Below are positions 60,084 through 64,000 of a stretch of DNA of 64,000 bases, one piece after another (position 1 is the first letter of the stretch; each line of letters opens with the position of its first letter). Below the pieces are notes generated by a model. It had not been told where the DNA came from. It worked only from the letters and a program-made list of their open reading frames with translations, and made no database searches. Made by a program: the position numbers and the translations under genes. The DNA is from Daucus carota subsp. sativus (lineage: Eukaryota > Streptophyta > Magnoliopsida > Apiales > Apiaceae), in contig NC_030384.2 of the NCBI RefSeq assembly GCF_001625215.2, positions 42,008,390-42,072,389 on the forward strand, given 5' to 3'.

Positions 60084-61665
60084 TTTTTCAATCAAGTACT
60101 AGATATGAGCTTGAATACGAAACTTATATCATTGCCGAACACACGAATCAAATGACACTCATATGGATTTGAATTTAGTAAATTAATAAAAATTATTATA
60201 TTCTATTAGTATTAAATGAATAAAAATTATTATATTCTATTAGTTAAGTATTATAGTTATTAATAAAAAAAAATTATATTCAAATTCAATTATTTTTCTC
60301 AATTTGTTGTAGTTTATATGCGCTTTCAAAGAGGTGTTAATCAACTGTCTCTTAGATGATGCCATAAATTATCATCTTTGATGATGCAATAAATTATCAT
60401 AATATTATGGAAAAAGCATAATTGCTAGCTAGTTAGAAAAAAGTTCTCTCACCCTTACCAAAAAAAAACAAACAAAGAAAAGAAAAAAGTTCTCTCTCGT
60501 AAGAGTCAGTCGTCACATCTCCCTCTAACCCCAATCGCCTCCATATTCTTATCCACCTATATCTCTAACTCTATCTCCTTTCTTTCCATCTCAATTCTCT
60601 CTCTTTCTTAGCAATTTCAATTCCTAAACCCCCTTCGACACCTCTTTTCTTGTTTCTAATTTTTAATTAATAAATATTTTTTTGTTTGTTTCTTCCTCAA
60701 TGAAATCGAGTTTTGTGGAACAAAACTCTATAAAATCATTTGTGTTTTTTTTCGTTTTTCCCATTTAAATTATTATTTGTGTGTCTGAGTGTCTCGTTTT
60801 GTGTGATGCGTCTAACTTTATATGATATGTTGGTTGCATTTTGTTTTGTTTTTACAGTGTGCTGGGAAATGTGGACTTCTCGCATCAACACATTCAACAT
60901 TTCTATAACTGGTGTTCGGCATGTTGATAGCTGGGGTGTGTTTGGAACGGTTGTAAAAATCAAATGTGCTCGCCTCTCGCAAAAAAAAATAATTCATAAT
61001 ATGAGGTTTCGAAACTTGGTTTTTGCAACTGAGTCATCTGAATTGTGCACTAGCCATGAAATTATTATGAGGATAATTTGTAAGGGTAATGTTTTCATGA
61101 GAGATGTCAGCTGAAATGCTCAGAAAATTGTTATTTTCATTTTTAATTTTCAGAATATTAGTATTTAGTTAATTAAGTCTTATGACAAAAAAAAGAAGAA
61201 AATATAGACAATTCAATTAAATTTGATTCACTCACGAGGGATAGTTAAAGAAATTAATTATTCGATTAACATTTTATCAAGTTATATTATATGTACTTTT
61301 AGTAAATTGTCAACTAAATATGAGAACTGAGAACAACGCCCAATCAAAAAGCTTACCATGATCAAGTAATTTGGTAATTCAAAACCTACCTATTTTAGTA
61401 CTCCAAACACAAAGAGAGTCCTCCGATACAAAACTCTTTCTAAACGGTAAAAACGAGAGAGAGACAGATACAGTGATCGATGCGTGAATGTCTTGTTTCT
61501 TTATCATCCCTCTCCTTCACTTTGTCTAATCACACTCCCTGAAACCCTACTTGATTTTCACACACTAGACACAAAATTTACCTCCCTCAGTTACTTTTCT
61601 ATCCCAATTCAGTAAAATTAATAAAACGCATCATATATATTTAGCCCTAATTTGACACGCCTCTT
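60084..61665 (+). promoter_or_regulatory. Upstream region and leader of the LARP1-type gene
   Basis: Two pyrimidine-rich stretches are seen, at about 60520-60640 and 61480-61600. The second directly precedes the start codon and is probably the 5' untranslated region. A frame at 60740-61114 has no family resemblance. Whether transcription begins near the first tract, with a leader intron, cannot be decided here. Confidence 0.35.
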
Positions 61666-63382
61666 ATGGCCGCCGATTTAACCACTACAACTCCCTCATC
61701 ACCTACAAGCCCTAATTTTCATCGGAAAATTTTGCCGTCTCCGTGGACTCAGGTTGTTCGCGGCCAACCCGACCCGGCTACCACCACTCTTTCGCCCGAC
61801 AAAGGTACCGTTTCGATGAACCCGCCGGCGGTGACCGAGGTCGTCGCCGCCGCCGCCGCGAATGATGAGAGTTCTGATTGTAGTAGCGACAATGTCGCGA
61901 AGAAGTCTGTCTGGAAAAGTGTAAACGGCGTCGTTGAGAGCGGGGCTGTCATGGGAGGAGCTGCTTGGCCTACTATCACCGAGTCAACTCGGGCTTGCCC
62001 TAAAGTTTCGCCAAATTTTTCGAAACCTTCGTCTGATTCCTCAATCTCTGTGTCTCAGGTTCATGACTTTAAGACCTTTATGAATTATTGTTATTCATTC
62101 GTTTGATGATAAAAGATTATATTTTTGTGAACATATAAATACAAATTGTTTATTCGTGATATGTTTCTTATGATAGTCGAATCTTTGATGTTAATATTTT
62201 GTGTTTATTGATGGTGAATCTGCTCTGTTTATGAATGAATATTGTTTTTGAAGATTGATGTGTTGTAACTTTACGGAATATTGGTTTTGTTTTCATTGGA
62301 TGGTGTGATGATGAAGTATACGTGTTTTATTTGAATTTTGTTCTCCTTGTTTTATTATCTTTGGTTTAGGAACAAGTAATATCTCCTGTGCCTCAGAAAG
62401 AAGCTACTGCTAATGGACACCATAGTTCTAATCATAGTCACAAACAGCCTCATCATCAACGAAGAAGAAATAATAAGAAAGGCCTGAATGCAGGGGTTGG
62501 ATCAGGACATGGATCAGGGCAGAGCAGCTTCAGTCGCCCACCAGGCCCACCACCCCCTCCTCCTCCACCTCCATTCCCGATACCTTTTGGAAATCTACCA
62601 CCACCACCTGGGATGGAGTTGCCTATTAGAGAACCTTCTCCATACCCTGGCAGTAACCTGGATACTAGACCAATTGTAGGTGGGGGTGTTGGGTATCACT
62701 CACATGATCATTCTTCACAACGACATCCTTCTAGAAGGGGTAACTTTGGTTCCCGACCCCGTGGGGATGGAGGATATAACAATGGTTACGGAATCAGGCG
62801 TGACCAAGACCGTGAATGGAATGCTTCTGGAAGAGACATTCATCATATTAGTCCGATGGTTCCACCACCACCACCGCTCCCTCCCCGGGGTTTGACAAGA
62901 CCACCAATGCCAGGACCTATGCCGTACATCCCTTCTCGGCATGTGAGACCATTTGGGAATCCTATGCCTTTTGGTAAGTTTGATGGATTTGATATTACAC
63001 CAGATTTTTTATCGGAGCTAATCAACTAATGTTTATTTTTTATAGATATGGTCCCTCAATTTTTATATGGTCCACCAATGCCGCCGGATTCTTACAGGGG
63101 TGTCCCACTCGTTCTCCCACCACCTCCACCTTTATATTTCCCTGTCATTGATCCAAATTTGCGGATTTTGTTACTTAAACAGATTGAGTATTATTTCAGG
63201 TAAATTGAAGTGGTTGAAGTGGAATCCTTAGACAACATATATTTTATCTAGTTAAATTTGGACTGAGCTTATATGCTGTTTCTTTGTGCAGTGACGCTAA
63301 TTTGGTCAAAGATGACTTCTTGAGGTCAAATATGGACGACCAGGGTTGGGTATCTATCACTTTAATCGCAAGCTTTCGTCGA
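61666..63382 (+). CDS. LARP1: LARP1-type La-motif RNA-binding protein, 3' part missing
   Basis: Plant LARP1 proteins bind mRNAs and act in heat-stress mRNA decay, leaf senescence and TOP-mRNA control. Visible exons are 61666-62058, 62370-62973, 63046-63199 and 63292-63382, in phase, giving 414 residues. The N-terminal region is low complexity (MAADLTTTTPSSPTSPNFHR, with a short WPTITES segment) and contains PSPWTQVV. Exon 2 encodes a His/Gly-rich stretch with two poly-proline runs. The La motif starts in exon 3 (LLKQIEYYF) and continues in exon 4 (SDANLVKDDFLRSNM, then GWVSITLIASF). The rest of the La motif and the C-terminal half lie beyond the window. It resembles Arabidopsis LARP1b/1c; which one cannot be decided from this part. 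Confidence 0.93.
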
Positions 63383-64000
63383 GTAAGTAGATAGTAATTT
63401 TACATGTCATTATTCCCTTTGTATTGATTGAATTTGGTGAAGTTCCTCCTGCCATGTTTGTTTGTAGAGGCCTGGGGACATGGACTGGGCTGGAAATGTC
63501 CAACATGGATACATGTCCTACATGTTTTTTGCCTATAATAAGTTTCCAAGTGTCCATACCCATGTCCGATTGTCAAGTGTTTGTAACTGTTACTTAACTG
63601 ACAAGAAGAATCAAAGTAACAAAGCTACTATGAGTAATATAAAATCTTTTTTGTCCACTTTTATCTTAATAATACAGGTGTACAGTTGCAATCAACCCAG
63701 ATAAATGTAACGTTTTCTTTCCTTTCCCTTCTCTATTTTATGGTGTTGTGCAGTAGCATGCATCCTTGTTTTGACGTGATCACAAAATTGAAATTTAATA
63801 GTCATGCACCTAGCGAAGGCGAGTTTTGAACTTGTAACCTCTTATGTAAGGAGGGGATAGAGGGGTCTGTCGTATGTGATACACTATAAACCAAGGGATT
63901 AATGGCATATTTGATGTGCGTGTATATGTTTTACATTTTATGGCTTCGAGTTCACAAACTAGGGTGTAATGGCTACTCTGATTTTTCTTTGTTTAATGTT
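63383..64000 (+). other. Intron of the LARP1-type gene, running off the window
   Basis: Follows the donor GTAAGT after exon 4. No sequence continuing the La motif (family: VKNLTND-like) was found before the window ends, so this is taken as intron. Confidence 0.6.
63780..63900 (-). repeat. Possible tRNA-derived SINE fragment
   Basis: On the minus strand, GGTTACAAGTTCAAAACTCG resembles a pol III box B context, with TATAGTGTATCACA about 50 bp upstream in the box A position. No poly-A tail or target duplication was established. Confidence 0.25.

Noticed and set aside
60740-61114. 124-codon plus-strand frame upstream of the LARP1-type gene
   Set aside because: No recognisable family, ordinary A+T-rich composition, and no splice link to the downstream coding exons.
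1-64000. tRNA, rRNA, CRISPR, operon or prokaryotic mobile-element signals
   Set aside because: None seen on either strand by eye; content is ordinary plant nuclear DNA. A covariance-model scan would be decisive for small RNA genes.

Overview
This is a gene-rich piece of plant nuclear DNA. It is A+T-rich, its genes are split by many GT-AG introns, and it carries numerous short inverted-repeat transposons. The best taxonomic clue is the plastocyanin at 33191-33685. Its mature form is 97 residues, with the two-residue shortening and altered acidic patch that I recall from parsley plastocyanin. This points to Apiaceae (celery, carrot, parsley, coriander relatives), but I cannot name the species.

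Layout, left to right. A Raf-like ACT-domain protein kinase (STY8/17/46 type) lies on the minus strand and runs off the left edge (4-7947). Next is about 7 kb of intergenic DNA with a nested Emigrant-like MITE. Two tandem MFS transporters on the plus strand (15216-20951 and 21692-25563) share the same 14-exon plan. Phospholipase D delta (26695-32621, plus) meets an intronless plastocyanin (33191-33685, minus) tail to tail. A plastid-type DNL/Zim17 zinc-finger protein (35972-38583, minus) has a MITE-filled third intron. Then come two tandem secretory DsbA/thioredoxin-fold proteins (41223-42477 and 43681-45488), an intronless DYW-class PPR protein (46364-48646) and an alpha-expansin (51138-52115), all on plus. 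A zinc alcohol dehydrogenase of the CAD family (55375-57726) is on minus. The 5' half of a LARP1-type La-motif protein (from 61666, plus) runs off the right edge.

These genes do not form a pathway or an operon-like unit. The stronger signal is gene order. From memory of Arabidopsis locus numbers, kinase, PLD delta and LARP1 match neighbours on chromosome 4, while the thioredoxin-like, PPR, expansin and plastocyanin genes match a block on chromosome 1. Exon boundaries were placed by hand from splice signals, reading-phase agreement and family similarity, so all joins are predictions.

The mobile-element layer is the most informative non-genic content. I could delimit with target-site duplications: one Emigrant/pogo element, one 91-bp CACTA mini-element, two long-TIR Mutator-like elements, one 194-bp palindrome-rich element with a 9-bp duplication, and three Stowaway elements. 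I saw no rRNA or tRNA gene, no CRISPR array, no intact retroelement and no convincing undescribed system.
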